Assembly (NCBI RefSeq): GCF_000169375.1
Contig: NZ_AAXY01000001.1
Coordinates: 496,001 to 560,000 of the forward strand
DNA from: Marinobacter sp. ELB17
Lineage (GTDB): Bacteria; Pseudomonadota; Gammaproteobacteria; Pseudomonadales; Oleiphilaceae
Length of the DNA stretch: 64,000 nucleotides
Direction of reading: 5' to 3'
Each line of letters begins with the position of its first letter. Position 1 is the first letter of the stretch. This document shows, one piece after another, positions 34,102 to 42,627 of the stretch. The notes below the pieces were generated by a model that ran no database searches, was not told where the DNA came from, and saw nothing but the letters and a program-made list of their open reading frames with translations. A program made the translations under genes and the position numbers.

Positions 34102-37092
34102 GTGTTACCTGAAATGGTCTTCGCGTTGACTCGCCCCAGGGCTCGCCTATGGGCGGCGGCAATGTTGTTGCTCGCGTCGATTGTGCATCCTCAGCATCTC
34201 TTTGCCCAATACCAGAATACAGCGCCGGAATTCCTCCTGCTTGAGGTCCGCCTGGATCAGTCGGTGCTTTCCGATGCCATCCCTGCCTATGAGCTGGGAG
34301 AGCATACGCTGCTGCCTCTGGGCGAGTTAGCCCGGTTGCTCACCCTCGCCATAAAGACTCAGCCCGGGCAAGCAATCGCCAGCGGCTATATTCTGTCCGA
34401 GGACCGAGGGTTCAGTCTCAATCTGGACGAAGCCCGCGTTACCCGCGCCGGAGTGACGGAAAGCTTTGATCCAGCCCTTGTTTTAACGGAGCCGGAGGAT
34501 ATTTACGTTGCCACGTCTCTGCTTGAACGCTGGCTGCCGGTGAAACTTGAGATCAACCGCTCCAGCCTGTCTCTGCGCGTTCACGCCCTAGAAGCATTGC
34601 CATTACAGGCCCGACTCAAACGTGAGCGTCTGGGTGAACAGGCCGGTATGCGAGGGGGCTACGAAGACCCGGGTTATCCCCATTATGAGCAGCCTTACCG
34701 ATTGCTAAGCATGCCTTTTATCGACCAGACGTTCGCCACCGAACTACGCAGAAACGAAGGCAGTACCCAAACTGACGCGCGTTATACGGCCTTCCTTACC
34801 GGCGATCTTCTGGGCATGGAGTCGTCCCTGTATTTATCGAGCCGCAAACAGGACCCAACGCCGGATGTGCGCGCCACGCTTGGTCGTCACGACCCCGGCG
34901 GGGGCTTGCTGGGCCCGCTCCAGGCTCGGTCTTTCCAGCTCGGCAGTATCTCGGCGCCCAGTGTCGACAATGTTACTCAAGGCATTAACGGTGAAGGCGT
35001 AACTTTGAGCAACCGCCCATTGACGCAACCTACCAGCTTTGACCGGCAGGTCTTTGAAGGCGACCTGCCGCCTGGCTGGGACGTGGAGCTTTATTACAAC
35101 GATGCCCTTGTAGGCTTTCAACTAGCCGACTCCGAGGGCCGATATCGGTTCGAGGATCAACCCCTGAGTTATGGCCGTAATGAATTTCAGTTGATCTTCA
35201 ATGGGCCTCTGGGGCAGACCCGGGTGGAACAATATAGTTTCCCTCTGGCCCAATCCATGGTGCGCCCCGGCGAGTTCCAGTACAGCCTTACCGAACATCG
35301 CGACGACGAAGGGCAGCCTCGTTCCGTTGCTCAATTCGACCTTGGCCTTTCCCGTTACCTGTCGGCCTCAGCTGGGTTCATCCGGGCGCCGGTAGATGAT
35401 ACCGAAAGGCAGTACACCACTCTGGGGCTGCGCACGTTCTGGCAATCCATGAGCATCAGCGGCGATTTTATCCAGTCCGAGGAAGGTGGTTCGCTTGCCG
35501 AGCTCGGGATGCAGACACGTGTCGGCGGCGTAGCGGTGGACGCGAGTCGCATACACTTGAGCGATTTTGCCAGCGACGTGTTTCCCGCCTATAGCGACCC
35601 TATTCGCACTCGGGATGAGCTTAGGCTTAGCGGTTCCATTCCGGTGGGGGAGCGTTCAAGTTTACCGGTGACCATTGAGGCAAGGCGAGACGAGCGGGAA
35701 TCCGGCGTTGCCAACACGGATGTCAGCGCACGGGTATCCGCGTATGCCTACGGTACTGCCCTTACCAACACGCTGAACTGGCGGGCATCCGGTGATACTG
35801 AACAGACATTGGGCACGCTGCGTATCAGTCGCCGGGTTCGCGACATGAGTTTACGCAGCCAACTGAATTACACTCTGGGCGCTGAGAGCGATATTTCAGC
35901 GCTGACGTTCACGGCGGACAAACCTCTGGGTGAAGGCTACCGCATGACCTTGGGAGTGGCACATACCTTTGCTTCACCGCAAACCCGATATACTGGCGGT
36001 TTTACAAAGAGTCTGGGCCGTTATGGGCTGGGTGTTAATGCCAGCTATGTCGACACAGGGGAGATTGCACTCGGCGTCCAGCTGTTTGTTGCCATGGGGC
36101 GAGACCCGCGACAGGACGACTGGCTTTTCGACGCTCGGCCAATGGCCAATAGCGGTGCCGCTTCGGTACAGATGTTTCTGGATGACAACAATAACGGCGT
36201 TATGGATGAACATGAGCCGCCTCTTTCCGGTGCCGGCTTCACGGTCAACGGCGGCCGGCACAAGGCGCGGACGAACGCTGCGGGCGTCGCTCATATTAAT
36301 CATCTTCCCGTTAACCGGTACGTCGACATCGGAGTAGATATGTCGACGCTGGAGGACCCTCAGTGGTCGCCTCAGCCTGCCGGGATCAACCTGGTGCCGC
36401 GGCCCGGCACCGTGGCCAAGCTCGAGTTTCCGGTGAGGCTGACTACGGAAATTGATGGCACCGTCTACTTGCTGAAGAATGGCGTCGAGCGAGGGATGGG
36501 TGACCTCAAGTTGGAACTGCTAAACGATCAGCATGAGGTAGTGGGTGAAACAACAAGCAGCTGGGACGGCTTTTATATCGTCCCTCAAGTGGTCGCGGGT
36601 GAATACTGGCTAAGGATCTCACCTCAGCAGTTACGACGTTTAGGGCTGACAGATACCGGCGGACACAAGCTTACCGTTTCGGGCGATGGCTCGTTTATCA
36701 GCGGAGTGGATTTTATAATAATGCTGGATGGCAGACAAAGCGATAGTCGTTCAGGTCCTTTGGATGCTGGGGAGTCAGCGCGGTACGATCAAACTTATTT
36801 CCGGACGGAATCTTGGGTACAAGATCAACCCTCTGACTATTTTACTATTCAATTGGTGGCGGCCAGTTCGGAGGCGACTGTAAAGCAGTACATTGAGCGG
36901 CATCAGATAAAACACACGGCCGCTTATGTGCGTACTTCGCGTCTAGGCTTGCCTTGGTATTCCGTTATCTACAGCAGTTTTACGAGCTATCAGGAAGCTC
37001 GGGCCACACTAGAGCGACTGCCACCGACTTTGACAGAGGCAAGGCCTTGGGTACGACGATTTGGTGATGTTCAAGCCGCTTTACGGCAGTAA
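34102..37092 (+). CDS. outer-membrane fimbrial usher with C-terminal SPOR domain
   Basis: 996 residues from GTG 34102 (ATG 34114 also possible). Signal peptide (AAAMLLLASIVHPQHLFA), then a periplasmic N domain to ~165, a beta-barrel of ~500 residues with the middle-domain-like DGPPGW-type motif FEGDLPPGWDVELYYNDALV, and C-terminal carboxypeptidase-regulatory/Ig-like repeats (~690-880; QMFLDDNNNGVMDEHEPPLS). Residues ~912-996 form a DamX-like SPOR domain (YFTIQLVAASSEATVKQYIE; LGLPWYSVIYSSFTSYQEAR; ARPWVRRFGDVQ). SPOR domains bind denuded septal peptidoglycan. I know of no standard usher with one, so this chain may tie the fimbrial pore to the cell wall or division site. Confidence 0.75.
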   Translation: MLPEMVFALTRPRARLWAAAMLLLASIVHPQHLFAQYQNTAPEFLLLEVRLDQSVLSDAIPAYELGEHTLLPLGELARLLTLAIKTQPGQAIASGYILSEDRGFSLNLDEARVTRAGVTESFDPALVLTEPEDIYVATSLLERWLPVKLEINRSSLSLRVHALEALPLQARLKRERLGEQAGMRGGYEDPGYPHYEQPYRLLSMPFIDQTFATELRRNEGSTQTDARYTAFLTGDLLGMESSLYLSSRKQDPTPDVRATLGRHDPGGGLLGPLQARSFQLGSISAPSVDNVTQGINGEGVTLSNRPLTQPTSFDRQVFEGDLPPGWDVELYYNDALVGFQLADSEGRYRFEDQPLSYGRNEFQLIFNGPLGQTRVEQYSFPLAQSMVRPGEFQYSLTEHRDDEGQPRSVAQFDLGLSRYLSASAGFIRAPVDDTERQYTTLGLRTFWQSMSISGDFIQSEEGGSLAELGMQTRVGGVAVDASRIHLSDFASDVFPAYSDPIRTRDELRLSGSIPVGERSSLPVTIEARRDERESGVANTDVSARVSAYAYGTALTNTLNWRASGDTEQTLGTLRISRRVRDMSLRSQLNYTLGAESDISALTFTADKPLGEGYRMTLGVAHTFASPQTRYTGGFTKSLGRYGLGVNASYVDTGEIALGVQLFVAMGRDPRQDDWLFDARPMANSGAASVQMFLDDNNNGVMDEHEPPLSGAGFTVNGGRHKARTNAAGVAHINHLPVNRYVDIGVDMSTLEDPQWSPQPAGINLVPRPGTVAKLEFPVRLTTEIDGTVYLLKNGVERGMGDLKLELLNDQHEVVGETTSSWDGFYIVPQVVAGEYWLRISPQQLRRLGLTDTGGHKLTVSGDGSFISGVDFIIMLDGRQSDSRSGPLDAGESARYDQTYFRTESWVQDQPSDYFTIQLVAASSEATVKQYIERHQIKHTAAYVRTSRLGLPWYSVIYSSFTSYQEARATLERLPPTLTEARPWVRRFGDVQAALRQ

Positions 37093-37288
37093 TGACGCAG
37101 TCTTGGATTATGAAATCGTTCATGATGACCGCACATGCCAGCGCGCGCCTCATCTTCACGTAGATCATTTCAACACCCATCAAAGTGCCGCTCATATCGC
37201 TTCACGGCATCTTTGAATTCCTGCAAAGGTTCAAGCTCTTGTGGTGAAAGCGTTAATGGCTGGATATTAATAGTATCTAGAATTTTTA
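37093..37288. other. short non-coding link after the usher gene
   Basis: No gene seen. It lies between the usher stop and a sensor-kinase fragment and probably marks a deletion joint. Confidence 0.4.
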
Positions 37289-37600
37289 TTTTTGCCTATG
37301 GCGCCATTAAGCTTTTAACAGCTGTTGCTTCGGGCTTTACAGCGTTCTTGATCTGGCCTCTAATCCCAAAACTGGTGGCGCTTCCAAGCGTCCGCTGAGC
37401 TTAAAGCCAGCAACGAGAATCTAAAAGAGGAAGTTGCACGAAGAAGCCTTTCTGAAGAACGACTCTTGCTTACCCAAAAAGAACTGGAGAAGAAAATAGG
37501 GGAACTTACCCAGGCTCGCGAAGACCTAGTCGTTGAAGCGGAAGAACGTCGGGGCTTGGGGAAACTTCTTGAACAACTTCGTCTGGACGCACGAGTGCGG
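37289..37600 (+). pseudogene. fragment of a membrane sensor histidine kinase (ethylene-receptor-like helix plus coiled coil)
   Basis: The first frame reads YGAIKLLTAVASGFTAFLIW and PLIPKLVALPS. After a frameshift near 37390 it continues as AELKASNENLKEEVARRSLS and a long coiled coil (KELEKKIGELTQAREDLVVE). The helix with KxxTAxAS..TA..LWPLIPK.LALPS followed by ELxxxNExLxxE is the last membrane helix and linker of a widespread family of sensor kinases. No PAS or kinase domain remains. It stops abruptly at the integrase remnant at ~37600. Confidence 0.6.
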
Positions 37601-38228
37601 GCTGATGTATCACTTGTGTTTTGGGTAGGTAGCCGGTCAGGTCTCGGGTTACGTCTGAGTCGACTCTTGAAGTTGCGACGGCATACCGGAATACCAGACT
37701 GATAAGGGTTTTGACCCTGTGCGCAGTTTCGATGTTGCCCTTTTTAACAATTCCATCAAGCACTTGCAGGATATCAACCGGCTGAATTGATCGAATTGGG
37801 CGCCGGGCGAGCTGAGGGAAGGTATAGATCTCCAGTCTTCTCCAATTCCGTACGGCATGTGCCTCTGTCACTTCAACGCAGTGCTTCTGCTGGTACCAGT
37901 CCTCACAAAGGGTGCGGAAGGTGTTCTCGCCATCGGATGTTCTTTGCGTGGACTCCTGTCGCCGATGAGCGCTAGGGTCTATGTACTGTTTGAGCAGCTC
38001 TTTGGCTGAATCACGCGCTTGCCGTGCCGCTGCTAAGGAAACTTGTGGGTAACCGCCAATTGATAGCGTCTTCTCGTTACCCGCAAAGCGGTACCTCAAC
38101 CACCAATATTTTGACCCGCGCTTGATGACCAGTGTTAGGCCACCACCATCTGCGAGCTTCCGTATCTCGCCGGAACCCTTAGCATTTTTTACTTCGTTGG
38201 CAGAGAGCTTGTTGAGCAGGCGGGCCAT
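37600..38228 (-). pseudogene. int: P4-type tyrosine integrase of the island, C-terminally truncated
   Basis: From ATG 38228 (MARLLNKLSANEVKNAKGSG) it matches the integrase at 1168 through the arm and core-binding domains (KLADGGGLTLVIKR; NTFRTLCEDWYQQKHCVEVT; FRYAVATSRVDSDVTRDLTG) to ALVRPDEV. The sequence then leaves the family at ~37600 and a junk tail runs to 37506. The catalytic Arg-His-Tyr part is gone. It sits 166 bp downstream of ssrA, the normal place for the enzyme. Neither this nor the copy at the window start can be active alone. Confidence 0.85.
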
Positions 38229-38323
38229 GGTTGTCCGGTTTTGTGGGTAACGAGTTGTGGGTGGAGCGTGTTACCCACAAGTGAGCGTGGATGCCAATGG
38301 ATCAATATGGATGAGACAGGCAT

Positions 38324-38349
38324 AAAAAAAGCCCCGTTTCCGGGGCTTT
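38324..38349 (-). terminator. intrinsic terminator of ssrA
   Basis: On the minus strand: stem AAAGCCCCG / CGGGGCTTT with a short loop, followed by seven T. It lies about 45 bases after the tmRNA 3' end and copies the one at 1275. Confidence 0.8.
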
Positions 38350-38393
38350 AGGGCGTTTCAGTGGATCTCGCTGGACCTCCTAAAACTCTTGGT

Positions 38394-38756
38394 TGGTGGA
38401 GACGGCGGGAATTGAACCCGCGTCCGCCAGCACTGTGCCTTAGGATCTACATGCTTGTGTCCTTCTACTGATTTAACTTCAGGCTACCCGAAGGCCAGGG
38501 CGCAAGAAGCGAGTTCTTTAGATCTTAGTCGATAGCCAGTGAACTCTGGATAACGAAGCATCCCGTAAGCGATGACGTCCTGAAATGTAGCTCTGGGCTA
38601 CGGGCGACCCAGTCAGGACGACTAGCAGCTTACGCTGCTAGTGAGTAGTTTTCGTCGTTTGCGACTATTGCGTTGCAGCTTTGGATTAACGAGATTCGCT
38701 GCCATCTCGACATGCACCCAAGGGTTCGCCACCAGCGTCGAAGCCATGTCGTCCCC
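38394..38756 (-). ncRNA. ssrA: tmRNA (transfer-messenger RNA)
   Basis: 363 nt, the same length as E. coli tmRNA. The 5' end GGGGACGACATGGCTTCGAC matches the conserved tmRNA start, and the 3' end carries the T arm (GGTTCAATTCCCGCC) and an encoded CCA at 38394-38396. The acceptor strands pair GGGGACG with CGTCTCC (one G-U). The tag frame runs from GCA 38662 to TAA 38630 and encodes ANDENYSLAA, a typical ssrA degron. With SmpB (gene at 39653) it rescues stalled ribosomes and tags the product for proteolysis. The gene is intact although an island occupies its 3' end, as the element restores it. Confidence 0.95.
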
Positions 38757-38813
38757 TTAAGCACAGTATATGTGGCTACTCCGGCTGACTTCAAGGGCTG
38801 TGTGCCAGAGAAT

Positions 38814-39607
38814 TTAAGCCGGTTGCTTGCGCTTGCGCTGAGGGGGCTTGGTTTTGACATTGGCAGCGCGTGGTTTTGCGGGGGTTTCAAGTCCGATACC
38901 GGCCGCTTCGGCCAGCTCGTAAAAGCTGTTGTGAAAGTAGTCCATGATGGCGTTGGGGCAGGCCTGGATGCCTTGGTCTACGGTAATGCCGAACTGCACG
39001 CTGCCGGCGTAGCTGAATATGCCAATGCCAATGCCAATGCCAATGCTGCCACTTTGCGGGACCCAGAACATGGGTTGGCGCCGGTTGCAGCGCACAGCAG
39101 CGTATCGTTAATGGTGCCGCCCATGGCTTTGGCGCAGGCCGGTTTTTGGATCAAAGGGCATCAAGCCCAGCTTCAGCAATTCCAGGGTGATATCGCCAGC
39201 GGTACCAATCAGGCGCAGAGCGTAGCCTGGCTCTGAGCGCAGTGACTGGAACAGAATACTCGCTTGCTGGCCTGCTACCTGGGCGCTGCTGACGGCCTTG
39301 TGCATCCAGCGGTTCAGGGGCTTTAGCACGGTTTTTTGGGGCCTGGCTGGGCGCGGCGGTGCACGTGGTTATCCAGGTTAAACAGCGGGTCGTTTTGCCA
39401 GTATACTTTGCTGCTTTTTTCCACAACGCGCTGGCGAAAACGACGAAATTTCAGAAAACGCTCGTTCAGCACCCGCTTCAGGTCGGCGATGGCGATGGGC
39501 GCGTCGAAAATCAGCACCGATGAAATCATCATCGGGTTTTCCGGCGTATCCATGCGCAACCAGAAAAGGTCGAACCCTGACATGGGGGTTTGCGTAATCT
39601 TGCCCAT
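38814..39607 (-). pseudogene. wax ester synthase/diacylglycerol acyltransferase, multiply deleted
   Basis: Starts normally (SGFDLFWLRMDTPENPMMIS; RFLKFRRFRQRVVEKSSKVY; FNLDNHVHR), then jumps to VLKPLNRWMHKAVSSAQVAG and LLKLGLMPFDPKTGLRQ, and again to QPMFWVPQSGSIGIGIG and FSYAGSVQFGITVDQGIQ. At least two deletions and frameshifts cut ~460 residues to pieces in three frames, and the HHxxxDG catalytic motif lies in the first lost segment. WS/DGAT enzymes make storage wax esters and triacylglycerols; Marinobacter usually has several copies. This one is dead. Confidence 0.85.
39021..39044. repeat. (GCCAAT)4 microsatellite inside the WS/DGAT pseudogene
   Basis: Four exact 6-bp units encoding Ile-Gly repeats on the minus strand (GIGIGIGIG). 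Functional relatives have a single GxIGVG-type segment here, so this is slippage in a decaying gene. Confidence 0.8.
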
Positions 39608-39652
39608 GCGCCTTTCCTATTTCTGTGCGCCGCCGTTATTTAGGGCGTTGTC

Positions 39653-40132
39653 TCAGATATTAGCCTCGCGCAACACCCGTTGCTTCTGGCGGTTCCAATC
39701 CCGTTCTTTTTCGGTGGCGCGCTTGTCGAACAGTTTTTTGCCTTTCACCAGCGCGATCTCGCATTTCACTTTGTTCTTTTTCCAATACAGCGCCAATGGT
39801 ATGCAGGTACGGCCTTCTTGGCCGACTGAGTCCACAATTTTAGCGATTTCTTTGGCGTGCAATAACAGTTTTCGAGTTCGAGTAGGGTCTGCAATTACGT
39901 GGGTTGACGCAGTGGTCAGCGGCGTAATGTGGGTCCCCAATAGCCAGGCTTCGCCGCCTTTCAGCAGCACGTAAGAATCGGTCAGCTGTGTTTTGCCTGC
40001 GCGCATGGACTTTACTTCCCAGCCCAGCAGGGAAAGACCGGCCTCAAAGCGGTCATCAATGTGGTATTCGTGTTTGGCTTTTTTGTTCAGCGCGATGGTA
40101 CTGCTTGAAGTACCGGGTTTTTTCTTGCTCAT
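39653..40132 (-). CDS. smpB: SsrA-binding protein SmpB
   Basis: 159 residues from ATG 40132; the longer frame has no support. All family landmarks are present: [33 protein letters not shown], the [14 protein letters not shown] barrel, [20 protein letters not shown], and the basic C-terminal tail [20 protein letters not shown] that enters the decoding centre. It binds the tRNA-like part of tmRNA, whose gene lies 0.9 kb downstream. A RIT element now lies 147 bp upstream of the start and may have altered its promoter. Confidence 0.95.
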   Translation of the reverse strand: MSKKKPGTSSSTIALNKKAKHEYHIDDRFEAGLSLLGWEVKSMRAGKTQLTDSYVLLKGGEAWLLGTHITPLTTASTHVIADPTRTRKLLLHAKEIAKIVDSVGQEGRTCIPLALYWKKNKVKCEIALVKGKKLFDKRATEKERDWNRQKQRVLREANI

Positions 40133-40278
40133 GAATCCGTTATCCGACGTCGCACGAATGTACCGGCCGGCGATTGCTGGTCCGGCAAAGCGGCTATTGT
40201 AGCTCAGGAGTGCCAGACCGGTCACGAATTCACCCGCCTGCTGGCAACAGGTCGTGCGCGATAACCGGTATCGGCTAC

Positions 40279-40315
40279 AATTATCCTCACCCTATAATTA
40301 TGCAAGGTTTGTTGG
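40279..40315 (+). repeat. left terminal inverted repeat of the RIT element
   Basis: 37 bp ending in ATAATTATGCAAGGTTTGTTGG's shorter core ATAATTATGCAAGGTT. It pairs with 43686-43722 at 32 of 37 positions. Confidence 0.8.
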
Positions 40316-40429
40316 GCTATTCCGGCAAAGGCCAGTGGCGACGAAGCTTTTAGCTGTGTTGTAGCTATCGAGCTTTGCATAAAAACAGTGTTTCCTGTGG
40401 GCTCGTCCCTAACCGCAGGAGCACACACC

Positions 40430-41683
40430 ATGCCCGCCGATAAAACCCTCACAAACCTTGTTCGCTACAACTGGCTGATTGATAGTCCGCTCGAGAGCGT
40501 CGTTTCATCCTACATTAAGGCGCTGCGAGGCCAGCGCTACGCTGATCGCACCATCAGAATCTATTTGGGCTGCCTTGCCCATTTTGGTTTCTGGCTTAAA
40601 GCTGAAGAGCTCGAGTTGACGCACGTCGATTCATCCCTTATTAAACGGTTCGTGCGCGAACACCTCCCGGCGTGCACCTGTCCCGTACCCTGCTACGATT
40701 CTGTAGGCTGCTCCGGAGCGGCGCTTCGGCATCTGCTCAAAATACTGATGCGTTCACAGCCATCGCCAACGATGGCGAAGGATCCAGTGACGATCGAGCT
40801 CACTCGGTTCGCCGAGTACTTAACGGATACTTGCGGGCTATCATCAGCCACCCGTGACAGCCGAGCTCAACACGTTGGGGCGTTCCTCTACGACGTAGGC
40901 GTTACTGATACCGTGAGCGTCTTGTCGCTGTCGGCGACCGACATAGATGCTTACTTTTCGACGCTGACGTCGCGCCTACGGCCGGCATCGCTGCGTATCG
41001 TGTGCAACAGTCTGCGTAGCTACTTTCGTTACCGTGCCGTGCGCGGTGACGAGACCGACGGGCTAGCGGCAGCGCTTCCACGAATCGCAGACTGGCGCCG
41101 GGCCACGTTGCCCAAGGTATTGTCGGACGCCGAACTAACGGCCTTTCTGGATGCCTTCGATCGCACGGACCCCGTTGGCCTGCGTGACTATGCCATCGCG
41201 CGCTGCCTGCTTGATCTGGGTTTACGCGGTCACGAAGTAACCTACCTCACGCTGGAGTCGATCGACTGGCGCAGGGCAATACTGACCATCAGCGGTACCA
41301 AAAGTAAACGCATTCAACAGCTTCCCCTGCCTGCGTCCACGGGAGAGGCGGTAGCGCAGTATCTGCGACAGGGACGCCCGCAGACGACGAGCCGCAGACT
41401 ATTCGTCCGGCACCGGGCACCGCTCGACACGCCACTGAGCGTTCCGGCCATTCGCAATTCAATGAACCGCGCCTTTGTTCGTTGCGGTTTGCGCGATCAG
41501 TTCTGCAACACACACGTGCTGCGGCGAACGATGGCAACGCAGCTACAGCGCGCTGGGGTCTCAGTCAAAGAGATCGCCGACGTATTGCGTCACAAGAGTC
41601 TTGACACTGCCTACAGCTACGCCCGCGTTGACGTGGAGCAATTGCGCGCGATGGCACTGCCGTGGCCCGGGAGCCCGTCATGA
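40430..41683 (+). CDS. RIT tyrosine recombinase A
   Basis: 417 residues from ATG 40430 (GCAGGAG upstream). Phage-integrase fold: an N-terminal SAM-like domain (IKALRGQRYADRTIRIYLG) and a catalytic domain with Arg I in LDLGLRGHEVTYL, the Lys strand ISGTKSKRIQQLPL, HVLRRTMATQL, LRHKSLDTAYSYARV and the nucleophilic Tyr. The length matches the first and longest member of RIT trios. The stop overlaps the next start (ATGA). The CTCPVPC stretch before the catalytic domain is a family-like cysteine cluster. It probably acts with the next two proteins; the division of labour is not known. Confidence 0.85.
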   Translation: MPADKTLTNLVRYNWLIDSPLESVVSSYIKALRGQRYADRTIRIYLGCLAHFGFWLKAEELELTHVDSSLIKRFVREHLPACTCPVPCYDSVGCSGAALRHLLKILMRSQPSPTMAKDPVTIELTRFAEYLTDTCGLSSATRDSRAQHVGAFLYDVGVTDTVSVLSLSATDIDAYFSTLTSRLRPASLRIVCNSLRSYFRYRAVRGDETDGLAAALPRIADWRRATLPKVLSDAELTAFLDAFDRTDPVGLRDYAIARCLLDLGLRGHEVTYLTLESIDWRRAILTISGTKSKRIQQLPLPASTGEAVAQYLRQGRPQTTSRRLFVRHRAPLDTPLSVPAIRNSMNRAFVRCGLRDQFCNTHVLRRTMATQLQRAGVSVKEIADVLRHKSLDTAYSYARVDVEQLRAMALPWPGSPS

Positions 41684-42627
41684 GCGCCCGGTTGTCTTGG
41701 ATGGCGCGGGTCGAAGCGTACCTGGCGTATCGTCGTCGTAACGGATTCGAGCTAACCATCGACGCAACGCAGCTTCAGTCATTTGCCCGTTTCGCGGATG
41801 AGGTCTCTCCTGAAGGGCATCTGACGGTGCCGCTCGCTGTCGCATGGGCACAGACTTCGCAGCTTAAGGCGTCGTTTACCTGGGCGCGCCGCATCGGGAT
41901 TCTTCGCGGTTTCGCCCGCTTTTGCCAGCGCGAGGATCCGGCGACGGAGGTTCCACCGCGAAGTCTCTTTGGTTCGGCCCACCGGCGTCTCATCCCACAC
42001 ATCTACACAGAAGCCGAACTGTGCACACTGCTTGAAGCCACGCATGGCTTGGCGCCCACCGAGGGATTGCGTCCAGCAACTTGCCACTGTGTTTTTGGCT
42101 TGCTCGCCGCGACCGGGCTACGCATCGCCGAAGCACTGACACTAACCGCGGCTGACGTCGACATGGACAGTGGCGTTTTGCATATCCGCGAAGCGAAGTT
42201 CCATCAGCAGCGTCTCGTACCGCTGCATCCGAGCGTTACCGACTCGTTGCGCGCCTATGCACGACAGCGAGATAGGCTCGTGCCACGGCCTTGTTGTGAC
42301 AAGTTCTTCCTGCGTGATGATGGCAGCGGCGTAAATCAGCCCAGCATGCTGTATGCCTTACAGAGGCTGTGTCAGCAACTGGACTGGCAAACGCGCGGTG
42401 ACTATCAGCGTCACCGCCTGCATGACATCCGGCACACCTTCATCGTGAGAAGCATGCTGCGCCTCTATGAAGAGGGCGTAGATATTGATCGTGCCATTCT
42501 GGCGCTATCAACCTACGTCGGGCACGCCAAGGTGAGCGACACCTACTGGTATGTCACCGGCATTCCCGAACTGATGGCGATCGCCGCCGAACGCTTTCAC
42601 CTCTATACGCAAGGAGAGGCGTCATGA
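41680..42627 (+). CDS. RIT tyrosine recombinase B
   Basis: 315 residues from ATG 41680, overlapping the previous stop, with GGGAG upstream (41662 is an alternative). Catalytic motifs: LAATGLRIAEALTL, KFHQQRLVPLH, HDIRHTFIVRSML, YVGHAKVSDTYWYVTG with the tyrosine. The middle gene of the trio. It overlaps the third gene by 4 bases (ATGA), so the three are translated as one unit. Confidence 0.85.
   Translation: MSARLSWMARVEAYLAYRRRNGFELTIDATQLQSFARFADEVSPEGHLTVPLAVAWAQTSQLKASFTWARRIGILRGFARFCQREDPATEVPPRSLFGSAHRRLIPHIYTEAELCTLLEATHGLAPTEGLRPATCHCVFGLLAATGLRIAEALTLTAADVDMDSGVLHIREAKFHQQRLVPLHPSVTDSLRAYARQRDRLVPRPCCDKFFLRDDGSGVNQPSMLYALQRLCQQLDWQTRGDYQRHRLHDIRHTFIVRSMLRLYEEGVDIDRAILALSTYVGHAKVSDTYWYVTGIPELMAIAAERFHLYTQGEAS

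Larger units (their letters stand above)
1470..38393. mobile_element. ~37-kb genomic island integrated at the 3' end of ssrA
   Basis: The right boundary is the 3' end of intact ssrA (38394). The left boundary is a 125-bp copy of that 3' end (1345-1469). Homology between the two junctions continues past the tmRNA into the terminator and the start of an integrase at each side, which shows two related elements in tandem, this one complete and another running off the window at base 1. tmRNA genes are established targets of P4-type tyrosine integrases, and the integrase normally lies next to the restored gene, as here. Cargo is catabolic genes, copper/thiol genes, worn restriction genes and a fimbrial locus. 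The exact ends within the direct repeat are inferred. Confidence 0.8.
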
